A stretch of DNA of 64,000 nucleotides from positions 1 to 64,000 of the forward strand of contig CAKTHE010000009.1 of the NCBI GenBank assembly GCA_934563745.1. Reading direction: 5' to 3'. Within the stretch, counting starts at the first letter, position 1, and each line of letters begins with the position of its first letter. Below the pieces are notes generated by a model that saw only the letters and a list, made by a program, of their open reading frames with translations, was not told where the DNA came from and did no database searches. The DNA comes from an uncultured Dysosmobacter sp. (lineage in GTDB: Bacteria > Bacillota > Clostridia > Oscillospirales > Oscillospiraceae). A program made the translations under genes and the position numbers. Shown one piece after another: positions 32,888 to 40,492 of this stretch.

Positions 32888-34462
32888 ATGAAGACCAAGC
32901 AGGTTACTCTTGAAGAAGCCCTGAATCTGATCCCGGATGGCGCCAATGTGGCCGTCTCCGGCTTTATGCTGGGCTGCGTCCCCCGCGAGCTGTATGTGGG
33001 CATTGCCGACCGTTTCCAGAAGACCGGCCATCCCCGGGGCCTGACGGTCATGCACGCCGCCGGCAACGGCAACAACAAGGACCAGGGCATCATCGACTTT
33101 TCCTATGAGGGCCTGATCTCCCGCTACATCTGCGGTCACTACGCCAACAACAGCCGCCTGATCGACCTGACCAATGCCAATAAGATCACGGCATACAACT
33201 TCCCCCAGGGCGTTATCGCCCATATGTACCGTGCGGCGGCCGCCGGCAAACCCGGCGAGATCACCCGCATCGGCCTGCACACTTTCTGCGATCCCCGGCT
33301 GCAGGGCGGCAAGATGAACGAGGTCACCAAGGAAGACCTGGTGGAGCTGCTGCACATTGACGGTGAGGAATATCTGCTTTACAAGACGCCGAAGCTGGAC
33401 ATCGGCCTGATCCGCGGCACCACCGCCGACGAGTTCGGCAACATCACCATCGAAGAGGAATTTGCACCTCTGGATGCCCTGGACATTGCCATGGCCGTGC
33501 GCACCATGGGCGGCAAGGTGATCGTTCAGGTCAAGAACGTGGTCTCCTCCAAGTCCATGGACCGCACCAAGGTCCTCATTCCCGGCAACATGGTGGATGC
33601 CGTGGTCGTCAGCGAAAATCCCATTGAGAATCACCGCCAGACGCCCGGCTCCTTCTACGATCCCGTGCTGGCCGGCCACTATCAGCTGGATAATGTGGGC
33701 TTCACCTCTATCCCCTTTGATGAGCGCAAGGTCATCGCCCGCCGCGCCGCTATGGAGCTGACGCCCAATTCCGTGGTGAACCTGGGCATCGGCATTCCCG
33801 AGGGCGTGGCCGCCGTGGCCACCGAGGAAGGCGCCGGCGACCAGCTGCTGCTGACCATCGAGAGCGGCCTGATCGGCGGTATCCCCACCGGCGGCCAGAA
33901 CTTCGGCTCCGCCATCAATGCCTGGGCCGCCCTGCCGGAGGCTTCTCAGTTCGATTATTACAACGGCGGCAACCTGGCCCTGACCTGCCTGGGCTTCGCC
34001 GAAGTGGATCCCACCGGCAACGTCAACGTCTCCAAATTCGGCTCCCGCATCGCCGGTGTGGGCGGCTTCGTGGATATTTCCCAGTCCACCAAGACCATTC
34101 TCTTCACCGGCACCATGACCGCCGGCGGCCTGAAGCTGGCCTTTGAGGACGGCAAGCTGGTCATCGTGCAGGAGGGCAAGAAGATCAAGTTCAAGAACAA
34201 TCTGGACCAGGTGACCTTCAGCTCCCAGTTCAGCAAGGAGACTCATCAGCGCGTCCTGTTCATCACCGAGCGCTGCGTCTTCCAGATCGTGGAGGAAGGG
34301 CTCAAGCTCATCGAAGTGGCCCCCGGCATCGACATTGAAAAGGACATCCTCCCCTACATGGAGTTCAAGCCCATCATTCCCGAGAACGTGCCTCTGATGG
34401 ACGCCCGGATCTTCCGGGACGAGCCCATGGGCCTGGCCGAAATGATCGCAGCCAAGGCCTGA
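32888..34462 (+). CDS. pct: Propionate (acetate/short-chain acyl) CoA-transferase
   Basis: This 524-residue enzyme is a class I CoA-transferase with alpha and beta parts fused, the normal size for Pct. It exchanges CoA between short-chain acids and their CoA esters (acetate, propionate, lactate, butyrate). The glutamate that forms the covalent thioester is in TIESGLIGG near residue 325. The CoA-binding glycine loop is NLGIGIPEGVA. AAAGGAGG precedes the ATG. It is monocistronic, driven by a sigma-54 promoter and the divergent PAS activator, and ends at a strong terminator. Confidence 0.93.
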   Translation: MKTKQVTLEEALNLIPDGANVAVSGFMLGCVPRELYVGIADRFQKTGHPRGLTVMHAAGNGNNKDQGIIDFSYEGLISRYICGHYANNSRLIDLTNANKITAYNFPQGVIAHMYRAAAAGKPGEITRIGLHTFCDPRLQGGKMNEVTKEDLVELLHIDGEEYLLYKTPKLDIGLIRGTTADEFGNITIEEEFAPLDALDIAMAVRTMGGKVIVQVKNVVSSKSMDRTKVLIPGNMVDAVVVSENPIENHRQTPGSFYDPVLAGHYQLDNVGFTSIPFDERKVIARRAAMELTPNSVVNLGIGIPEGVAAVATEEGAGDQLLLTIESGLIGGIPTGGQNFGSAINAWAALPEASQFDYYNGGNLALTCLGFAEVDPTGNVNVSKFGSRIAGVGGFVDISQSTKTILFTGTMTAGGLKLAFEDGKLVIVQEGKKIKFKNNLDQVTFSSQFSKETHQRVLFITERCVFQIVEEGLKLIEVAPGIDIEKDILPYMEFKPIIPENVPLMDARIFRDEPMGLAEMIAAKA

Positions 34463-34550
34463 TTCCCTTTGTTACCCTCTTTTTCCCCATATACCCCCTA
34501 ACCTGCGGCATGGACGGCACGGCGTTCCTTCACCGTGCGCCGCACCTGTG

Positions 34551-34587
34551 AAAAAGCGCTCCGGAGCGATCCGGGGCGCTTTTTCCA
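34551..34587 (+). terminator. Terminator after pct
   Basis: A 15-bp stem (34551-34565 with 34570-34584, one G-U) with a GCGA tetraloop, A-run before and T-run after. The 90 bp between the pct stop codon and this stem hold nothing recognisable. Confidence 0.85.
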
Positions 34588-34656
34588 GTCCGGCACCGCC
34601 TTCAAAGATCCGGACGCCTTGAAAAACACGCGCCGCCCGCAGCCCAGAACCTATAA

Positions 34657-34698
34657 AAGAAGCCCCGGGGCCGGATTGTTCCGGACCCGGGGCTTCTT
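34657..34698 (-). terminator. Terminator after lpdA
   Basis: A long GC-rich stem, AAGAAGCCCCGGG with CCCGGGGCTTCTT extended inward by CCGGA/TCCGG past one unpaired base. On the minus strand it is followed by TTTTATAG. It lies 10 bp after the lpdA stop codon. Confidence 0.85.
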
Positions 34699-34707
34699 CG
34701 CTCCGCA

Positions 34708-36120
34708 TCAGTTCTTGGCGTGAATGGCGCGCTTCTCCACGCTCAGCGCCGCCTCCCGCACCGCCTCGGTCACCGTGGGGTGCGAGTGAATGGTGGTGAT
34801 CAGATCCTCCACCGTAGCACCCATGCGCAGGGCCAGCGCCCCCTCGGCAATCAGGTCGCTGGCGTGAGGCCCGATGATGTGCATCCCCAGCACGCGGCCC
34901 GTGCCCTGCTCCGCCACGATCTTGACCGTACCCTTGCCTCCGGCCAGGATCAGTGCCCGGCCGTTTGCCGCCAAGGGGAACTTGCCCACCTGATAGGCAA
35001 GTCCCAGGGCTTTGGCCGCCTCTTCCGTCAGTCCGACGGAAGCAGCCTCGGGCTCAATATACACGCAGGTGGGGTTCGTGCTCTCGTCATAGACGCTGTC
35101 CAGCCCGCAGATATTCTCCGCCGCCACTTCGCCCATGGCGGAGGCCGTGTGGGCCAGCTGGGCCCGGCCCTTGACGCAGTCGCCGATGGCGTAGACGCCG
35201 GGCACATTGGTGCACATGTGGTCGTCCGTCAGGATCTGCCCCCGCTCATGTGCCACGCCGCCCTGATCCAGGCACAGAGACTCCGTATTGGGCCGGCGGC
35301 CCACCGCCACCAGCACCTTTTCCACCTCGTAGGCGACCGCCGCCTCCTTTTTCAGGTCCTTGCAGGCAAGGCGCACGCCGCCGTCGCAGGGCTCCACCGC
35401 CTCCACGGCGGTCTGCATGTGCAGATCCACGCCCAGCTTGCGCAGGTACATCAGCCCCAGGCGCGTCAGATCCCCATCCAGCATGGGCAGCACATGATCC
35501 TGCATCTCGATCACCGTGACCTTGGTGCCGAAGCCCGCATAAGCGCAGGCCAGCTCCAGCCCGATCACGCCGCCGCCGATCACCGCCATGGATTTCGGCA
35601 GTGTCTCCAGAGAGAGGGCACCGGTGGAATCCACGCAGTCCGGATTCTCCCGCAGGCCGGGAATGGGCGGGATCGCGTTGACGGAGCCGGTAGCCAGAAT
35701 GATGGCGTCTGCCGTCAGGGTTTCCTTGGTCCCGTCCTCATGCGTCAGCTCCATGGTTTTGGGCGCGGTAAAGGCCGCCGTCCCTGTCAGCTGGCGCACA
35801 CCATTGGATTTAAGCAAAGTGGCTATGCCGCCGGTAAGCTTCTTGGTCACGGCGTCCTTATGGGCAATGACCTGCGGAAAATTCACCGACACGCCCTGGA
35901 CATCCACGCCGATATCCGCCGCCTCGCCCCGCAGGGAAATCGCCAGCTCCGCGCTGTGCAGCAGGCACTTTGTGGGAATGCAGCCCACATTCAGGCAGGT
36001 GCCGCCCAGATGTTCCCGTTCCACAAGGGTCACGTCTGCCCCCAGCTGGGCGGCACGAATCGCCGCCACATAGCCGCCCGGGCCTCCGCCCACAACCAGC
36101 ACGCTCTTTTTTTCTTCCAT
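34708..36120 (-). CDS. lpdA: Dihydrolipoyl dehydrogenase
   Basis: Lpd (E3) reoxidises dihydrolipoyl groups of 2-oxoacid dehydrogenases or the glycine-cleavage H-protein. The 470-residue flavoprotein has the FAD site VVGGGPGGYVAAIRAAQLG, the redox pair GGTCLNVGCIPTK, the NAD site VIGGGVIGLELA and the C-terminal catalytic HSHPTVTEA. There is no N-terminal lipoyl domain. No E1, E2 or glycine-cleavage gene lies in the window, so its partner complex is elsewhere. AAAGGAG precedes the ATG. It follows the binding-protein gene by 69 bp without an obvious promoter. Confidence 0.93.
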   Translation of the reverse strand: MEEKKSVLVVGGGPGGYVAAIRAAQLGADVTLVEREHLGGTCLNVGCIPTKCLLHSAELAISLRGEAADIGVDVQGVSVNFPQVIAHKDAVTKKLTGGIATLLKSNGVRQLTGTAAFTAPKTMELTHEDGTKETLTADAIILATGSVNAIPPIPGLRENPDCVDSTGALSLETLPKSMAVIGGGVIGLELACAYAGFGTKVTVIEMQDHVLPMLDGDLTRLGLMYLRKLGVDLHMQTAVEAVEPCDGGVRLACKDLKKEAAVAYEVEKVLVAVGRRPNTESLCLDQGGVAHERGQILTDDHMCTNVPGVYAIGDCVKGRAQLAHTASAMGEVAAENICGLDSVYDESTNPTCVYIEPEAASVGLTEEAAKALGLAYQVGKFPLAANGRALILAGGKGTVKIVAEQGTGRVLGMHIIGPHASDLIAEGALALRMGATVEDLITTIHSHPTVTEAVREAALSVEKRAIHAKN

Positions 36121-36189
36121 CTCAATCCGCTCCTTTCCCCGGACACTGACGGCCCGGCCGCTCAATCAAGTCTGTGTTCTGTCCCGGGT

Positions 36190-37797
36190 TCAGGACGCCG
36201 GTCCCACTTTCCGGAAGCTGAAAAATCCACGGGCATCCCGGCAGGCGCCGCCGAACGACTCCCGCAGCTTCCAGGCGGCGGCACTGTGATAAAGCGGCGT
36301 CAGGGCATAGCCGCTTAAAAACAGGCTCTCGGCGTCGTGCAGGCACGCCTGCCGGGCGGTCGCATCCGATGCCCGGGCGATCACGGCCAGCAGCGTGTCA
36401 TACGCGCTGTTGGAATAATGCGTCACATTGTTCTCACCATTACTGCGCCACTGGGTCAAAAAGCCCTCCGCATCGTTGGCAAGGCCCCGGACCTCGTCCA
36501 GCGCCAGAGTATATTCTCCGGACCGAAGCACGCCGCGCAGCTCATCCTTCGTCAGCGCGCGGACCGTAACATGAAGCCCCAGCACCTGCCGCCAGGCCGT
36601 GCACAGGCTGCGCGCCACCGCGGTATCCCGCTCCGTATCCTCACACACCAGTTCCACCGCCGGGAAGGTATCCCGGTCATACCCCGCCTCATCCAGGGCA
36701 AGCCGTGCCTCCTCGCAGCGTCCCTCATAGCCTTCGGCATCCGTCCCCTGCAGTGCGCCGCCGGCGCTGCGGAAATCCTCATCCCCGCTGCCGGGCACGC
36801 CGGCAGGGACCAGTGCCTCGGCCGCCGTGACCGTCGGGCCGGCCGCCTCACACACCGCGGCATAGTCCACCGCCTTGGACAGCGCTTCCCGCACGGAGGG
36901 GTCGTCCATCGGTCCCGCCTGCAGATTAAACAGCAGTGCCTCGGCGGAAAGCTGCATCACCGGGGTCCGGTTGGCATCTGCCGCCAGCTTGGCATATTCG
37001 GCCTCCGGCAGTGCACCCACAAAATCCACAGTCCCGGCGGAATAGAGCTCCCACGCTTCATCTGCCGTCTGCGCAAAGTAGAAGTCCAGCTCCGACGGGC
37101 CACTCCCCTCCGCGTAATAACAGGGGTTCCGCTCCAGCGTCCAGCTGGTCTCACTGCTGGTTTTGAGCACATAAGGACCGTTGCCGATCCGCCCCTCCGG
37201 CACGGATGGGTCCGAACCGCTTGGCAGCGGCATGGTGGCCGGAGCCGTGCAGACATCGCTTAAAAACCAATCGAACTTCCCGCTCAGCGTCACGACCAGC
37301 GTTGTATCGTTCTTCGCGGACACCGCCAGCGCGGAAAGGTCCCCGCCCCTGCGTACCGTCTCATAGCCCTGAACGACGGATAAAAGCGAGGCGTTGGGTG
37401 AAGCGGTGGCCGGATCCGCCAGGCGCTGCCAGGCGTAAACAAAATCTGCCGCCGTGACCGCCGTTCCGTCAGACCACTTGGCCCGGCGCAGATGGAAGGT
37501 GTAGTCCACGGTCCCATCCGCGTTTTCATCCACATCATAGCTGCGCGCCATGCCGTTTTCCACCGTCGTTCCGCCGCTGACGCTGCTGGCAACCTGCATC
37601 AGATTCTCATACAGATGATCCGTCAGCGTCTCTTCACTGACTGTCTGCACCTTGGCCGGATCCAGTGTTTCCGGTGCCTCTCCCACGCACACGCTGAGCG
37701 TATAATCCGCCGCCGTTTCAGAGCCGCACCCGCTCAGCGCGCCGACGCACATCAAGGCCGCCAGCGCCAACGCCGTCAGCCGTTTGCTTTTTTTCAT
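36190..37797 (-). CDS. Peptide/opine-type ABC substrate-binding lipoprotein (SBP_bac_5)
   Basis: The 535-residue lipoprotein has the signal peptide MKKSKRLTALALAALMCVGA ending at the lipobox LSGC. The mature sequence follows the OppA pattern: VGEAPETLDPAKVQTVSEETLTDHLYENL, then LRRAKWSDGTAVTAADFVYAWQRL and GNGPYVLKTSSETSWTLERNPCYY. It should bind oligopeptides outside the membrane. No permease or ATPase gene is beside it, so it must share a transporter encoded elsewhere. GGAGGCGC precedes the ATG. A good promoter is at 37869-37897. Confidence 0.9.
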   Translation of the reverse strand: MKKSKRLTALALAALMCVGALSGCGSETAADYTLSVCVGEAPETLDPAKVQTVSEETLTDHLYENLMQVASSVSGGTTVENGMARSYDVDENADGTVDYTFHLRRAKWSDGTAVTAADFVYAWQRLADPATASPNASLLSVVQGYETVRRGGDLSALAVSAKNDTTLVVTLSGKFDWFLSDVCTAPATMPLPSGSDPSVPEGRIGNGPYVLKTSSETSWTLERNPCYYAEGSGPSELDFYFAQTADEAWELYSAGTVDFVGALPEAEYAKLAADANRTPVMQLSAEALLFNLQAGPMDDPSVREALSKAVDYAAVCEAAGPTVTAAEALVPAGVPGSGDEDFRSAGGALQGTDAEGYEGRCEEARLALDEAGYDRDTFPAVELVCEDTERDTAVARSLCTAWRQVLGLHVTVRALTKDELRGVLRSGEYTLALDEVRGLANDAEGFLTQWRSNGENNVTHYSNSAYDTLLAVIARASDATARQACLHDAESLFLSGYALTPLYHSAAAWKLRESFGGACRDARGFFSFRKVGPAS

Positions 37798-37868
37798 TGC
37801 CTGCGCCTCCTTCGTCCGGAGCTTTCAGCCGGCGTTTCCACCGCCGGGATCAAATCATTTGAGCTTTT

Positions 37869-37897
37869 ATTATAGTGTCGTTCCGAACGCTTGTAAA
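37869..37897 (-). promoter_or_regulatory. Promoter of the binding-lipoprotein gene
   Basis: Minus-strand TTTACA (37897-37892), 17 bp, TATAAT (37874-37869). The spacer contains the perfect 11-bp dyad CGTTCCGAACG (37879-37889), and the leader has a CCGGCG/CGCCGG hairpin near 37832-37850. Confidence 0.75.
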
Positions 37898-37956
37898 GGG
37901 CGCCGCCCAAAATGTAACAAAAAATTACAAAATTGCCGTTTTCTTCCCCGGCCTTC

Positions 37957-37992
37957 AAAAAGCGGCCTCTGCCCAAAAGGCAGAGGCCGCTT
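37957..37992 (-). terminator. Terminator after the DEAD-box helicase gene
   Basis: A 14-bp perfect stem (37960-37973 with 37979-37992) with a 5-nt loop. On the minus strand it runs into TTTTTGAAG. Confidence 0.9.
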
Positions 37993-38004
37993 ATCACCCG
38001 GCGC

Positions 38005-39162
38005 TTATTTGCATTCCTTCAGTCCGCCGTTTTCGTCAAAGCAGACCGGGATCACCTCATTGCGGGTATTTTTCGCAATATCATCCATGCGCATCTTGGC
38101 CGGATAGTCCGACACGAAGCTGTAAGCCACGCCGTGCCGTTTGGCCCGTCCGGTCCGCCCGATCCGGTGCACGTAATCCTGGTTTTCATCCGGGATGTCG
38201 CAGTTGAACACCACGTCCACGTCATCCACGTCGATGCCGCGGGCCGCCACGTCCGTGGATACAAACACCCGCAGCTCGCCCTTGCGGAACCGCTCCATCA
38301 CGGCTTCCCGCTTTTTCTGGGGAATATCGCCGTGGATGCAGTCCGCGTCAATGCCGCGCATCTGCAGGAATTTGCAGATACGCTCCGTGGAGCCCTTGGT
38401 GTTGCAGAAGGCCATCGCCCGGTCGTATCCGTTCAGCTCCAGGATCCGGACCATGGCGTCCACCTTCTCATTCATGGATACCTCCATGCGGTACTGCTGA
38501 ATGTCCGGCTTGTTCTTTTCGTCCGCCCGGACGGTGATTTCCTCCGCGTCCCGCTGATAAACCCAGGCGATGTCCATCACCTCCCGGGAAATCGTTGCCG
38601 AAAACAGCCCCAGGTTTTTGCGTTTATTCATCCGATCCAGCAGCCGGGTCACATCGTGGATAAAGCCCATGTCCAGCATCCGGTCCGCCTCGTCCAGCAC
38701 CACGGTCTGCGCCGTGTCCACCCGGACCGTCCGCCGCTTCATATGATCGGACAGGCGGCCGGGCGTCGCCACCACGATCTGGGGCTTCTTTTTCAGGATC
38801 TCGATCTGCTTGTTGATCGGCTGGCCGCCGTAAAGGCATACCATGCGGATCCCCTGCTTGTAAGCGGCAATGTCCCGCAGCTCCCCCGTGATCTGAATGG
38901 CAAGCTCCCGGGTCGGCGAGAGGATCACTGCCTGAACGCTTTCATCCTCCGGGTCGATATGCTCGACGATGGGGATGCCGAAGGCAAAGGTCTTTCCGGT
39001 TCCGGTGGGCGCCTTCGCGATCACATCCTGCCAGTTCATCATGGGCGGAATGCACCCCGCCTGCACCGGCGTGGTCACCTCCAGGCCCCGTTTTTCAATT
39101 GCGCGCATGATCTCCGGCGACAGCCCCAGGCTGTCAAACCGGACCCCTTCCGTTAGTTCCAT
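38005..39162 (-). CDS. DEAD-box ATP-dependent RNA helicase
   Basis: The 385-residue protein is a minimal DEAD-box helicase. It has the Q-motif region (FDSLGLSPEIMRAIEKRG, then TPVQ), motif I APTGTGKT, Ia PTRELAIQ, II DEAD (VVLDEADRMLD), III SAT, IV-V FVSTDVAARGID and VI HRIGRTGRA. It ends soon after the second RecA domain, without the C-terminal RNA-binding extension of CshA/DbpA-type proteins. It should remodel RNA in the cytoplasm, for example during ribosome assembly. The ATG at 39162 has AGGAAAG upstream; longer in-frame starts lack a site. Monocistronic. Confidence 0.92.
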   Translation of the reverse strand: MELTEGVRFDSLGLSPEIMRAIEKRGLEVTTPVQAGCIPPMMNWQDVIAKAPTGTGKTFAFGIPIVEHIDPEDESVQAVILSPTRELAIQITGELRDIAAYKQGIRMVCLYGGQPINKQIEILKKKPQIVVATPGRLSDHMKRRTVRVDTAQTVVLDEADRMLDMGFIHDVTRLLDRMNKRKNLGLFSATISREVMDIAWVYQRDAEEITVRADEKNKPDIQQYRMEVSMNEKVDAMVRILELNGYDRAMAFCNTKGSTERICKFLQMRGIDADCIHGDIPQKKREAVMERFRKGELRVFVSTDVAARGIDVDDVDVVFNCDIPDENQDYVHRIGRTGRAKRHGVAYSFVSDYPAKMRMDDIAKNTRNEVIPVCFDENGGLKECK

Positions 39163-39275
39163 ATTGTCTCTCTTTCCTGGAAGGTCCACGCATTCGCACC
39201 GCCGCGGCAGCCCGGTGATCCTTCCTGTCTTCATAATCCGGGCAGCCGCAAAGGCGGACAAACCCTAGTTATTTT

Positions 39276-39305
39276 ATTATAAACCATAGCAAAACCCCTT
39301 GTAAA
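39276..39305 (-). promoter_or_regulatory. Promoter of the DEAD-box helicase gene
   Basis: Minus-strand TTTACA (39305-39300), 18 bp, perfect TATAAT (39281-39276). The leader is about 110 nt, long for this region and perhaps regulatory, as for cold-responsive helicase genes. Confidence 0.7.
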
Positions 39306-39340
39306 GGCATACCGAGTCTTTTCTCCCGGCCTTCCGCCGC

Positions 39341-39377
39341 AAAAAGCCGGACAGCCCCTCCAAAGGCCGTCCGGCTT
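39341..39377 (-). terminator. Terminator after sdpI
   Basis: A 13-bp stem (39344-39356 with 39365-39377, one G-U on the minus-strand RNA) with an 8-nt loop, followed by TTTTTGCGG in the minus direction. Confidence 0.8.
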
Positions 39378-39398
39378 CCCATACGGTTTCCTGCGCAA

Positions 39399-40052
39399 TT
39401 ATTCCGCTCTTCCCCTTCGGTGATAGCAAGCATAGCTGTATCCCAGCGAGACGGCGCTGATCCCCACAATGCCGCTCATCAGCACCCAAAACACAACCCG
39501 CTCCGGCAGCAGCAGACTGCACGGCATCAAAACCACGCCCCATACAAACCACAGCCAGCCGCAGAGCCGGTGCGTCCGGGTCCAGACGTCCGGATCCGCC
39601 ATGGTCCAGGGCGTCCGGATCCCGAAAAAGTAGTTGGGCTTGATCTTTCCCATCATGTTGCCCAATAAAATGAACAGCACGCTTACAAGCAAAAGAATGC
39701 CGCGTCCGATGGACACCGTTCCGGGATGCAGGATCTCCGTGAGCATCATGGTGTTGACCGCCAGCAGGAAAAGTTCCATGCCCACGGCAAAGAGGTCGTA
39801 ATATTTCTGAAACTTTTCGTAGTTGCGCCGGCGGGGATCCAGCCGGGGAATGATCTGAAACAGCACCGCAAAGAGAGCGCCCAGTCCCGCCAGCATCCAC
39901 AGCGTCCATCGGCTTCCATAGCCGTCCGCCTGCCCATCCAGGCCGAAGTGCGTCGGGACCTGTTCCGGCATCCGGCGCCAGACGGCCGCCAAAGCCGCCG
40001 GCTGGATCAGCGCCGCCAGCCACATGACCGCAATGCTTCTTTTATTTTTCAT
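39399..40052 (-). CDS. sdpI: SdpI family immunity-type membrane protein
   Basis: The 217-residue membrane protein has an N-terminal DUF1648 part (VPTHFGLDGQADGYGSR) and a C-terminal SdpI domain, with about six membrane segments in all. In B. subtilis SdpI protects against the SdpC killing peptide and recruits SdpR to the membrane. No SdpA/B/C toxin gene is visible, so protection against a foreign peptide, or signalling only, is more likely here. It overlaps the ArsR-type regulator gene by 11 bp, as in the sdpRI operon. Confidence 0.88.
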   Translation of the reverse strand: MKNKRSIAVMWLAALIQPAALAAVWRRMPEQVPTHFGLDGQADGYGSRWTLWMLAGLGALFAVLFQIIPRLDPRRRNYEKFQKYYDLFAVGMELFLLAVNTMMLTEILHPGTVSIGRGILLLVSVLFILLGNMMGKIKPNYFFGIRTPWTMADPDVWTRTHRLCGWLWFVWGVVLMPCSLLLPERVVFWVLMSGIVGISAVSLGYSYACYHRRGRAE

Positions 40053-40320
40053 GGGTCCCCTCCCCTTTCAGCCCGGCGATCCAGCCGGTGATCTCGTCCA
40101 GCACGGACACATTCAGTTCGTAGTAGATAAATTTGCCCCGGCGATCGTCCGTAACCAGTCCGGCAGCCTTGAGCACCGCCAAATGGTGGGAGACCGTGGC
40201 AGCCGTCATGTCAAAACCGGCGGCCAGGTCACCCGCCGTCCGCGCCCCACCCCGCAGGCGCGCCAGGATCTCCCGCCGGGTCGGATCGCTGAGGGCCCGG
40301 AACGTCTCTTGAAAGCCCAC
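40042..40320 (-). CDS. ArsR-family autorepressor (SdpR-type)
   Basis: The 92-residue winged-helix protein has the ArsR core FRALSDPTRREILARLRGG, a recognition helix in MTAATVSHHLAVLKAAGLV and the wing DRRGKFIYYELN. It lacks the paired cysteines of metal sensors, which fits the SdpR branch. The start is GTG at 40320 behind GGAGGAGG. Two matching palindromes flank its promoter, strongly suggesting autorepression lifted through SdpI. Confidence 0.9.
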   Translation of the reverse strand: MGFQETFRALSDPTRREILARLRGGARTAGDLAAGFDMTAATVSHHLAVLKAAGLVTDDRRGKFIYYELNVSVLDEITGWIAGLKGEGTHEK

Positions 40321-40345
40321 GGTCCCGCCTCCTCCGCAGATTGTT

Positions 40346-40365
40346 ATTTAGATTTTTATCTAAAT
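40346..40365. promoter_or_regulatory. Operator 1 of the sdpR-type operon
   Basis: ATTTAGAT-N4-ATCTAAAT is a perfect 20-bp dyad placed just downstream of the -10, over the expected start of transcription. Confidence 0.75.
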
Positions 40366-40368
40366 GTT

Positions 40369-40397
40369 AGTTTACACAGGTTTCTCGCTCCTGTCAA
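40369..40397 (-). promoter_or_regulatory. Promoter of the ArsR-sdpI operon
   Basis: Minus-strand TTGACA (40397-40392), 17 bp, TAAACT (40374-40369). Confidence 0.85.
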
Positions 40398-40402
40398 GAT
40401 AC

Positions 40403-40422
40403 ATTTTGATATTTGTCTAAAT
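40403..40422. promoter_or_regulatory. Operator 2 of the sdpR-type operon
   Basis: ATTTTGAT-N4-GTCTAAAT is a degenerate copy of operator 1, directly upstream of the -35. The dyad extends one ACATTT/AAATGT step outward. The two operator centres are 57 bp apart. Confidence 0.6.
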
Positions 40423-40440
40423 GTCCTTTTGTTTCTTGCC

Positions 40441-40480
40441 AAAAAAGCAGGACGGCGAAGTCAATCGCCATCCTGCTTTT
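40441..40480 (-). terminator. Terminator after glgP
   Basis: A 16-bp stem whose one odd pair is G-U on the minus strand but A-C on the plus strand, so it is built for the glgP transcript. It is followed by TTTTTTGG in that direction. Confidence 0.85.
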
Positions 40481-40492
40481 CATCGGATCTCC

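Noticed and set aside
34588..34656. Possible gene between pct and lpdA
   Set aside because: Only two opposed terminators and short unsupported frames are present.
37879..37889. CGTTCCGAACG dyad considered as a LexA box
   Set aside because: Gram-positive LexA sites read GAAC-N4-GTTC; here the half-sites point the other way. It may still be some other operator.
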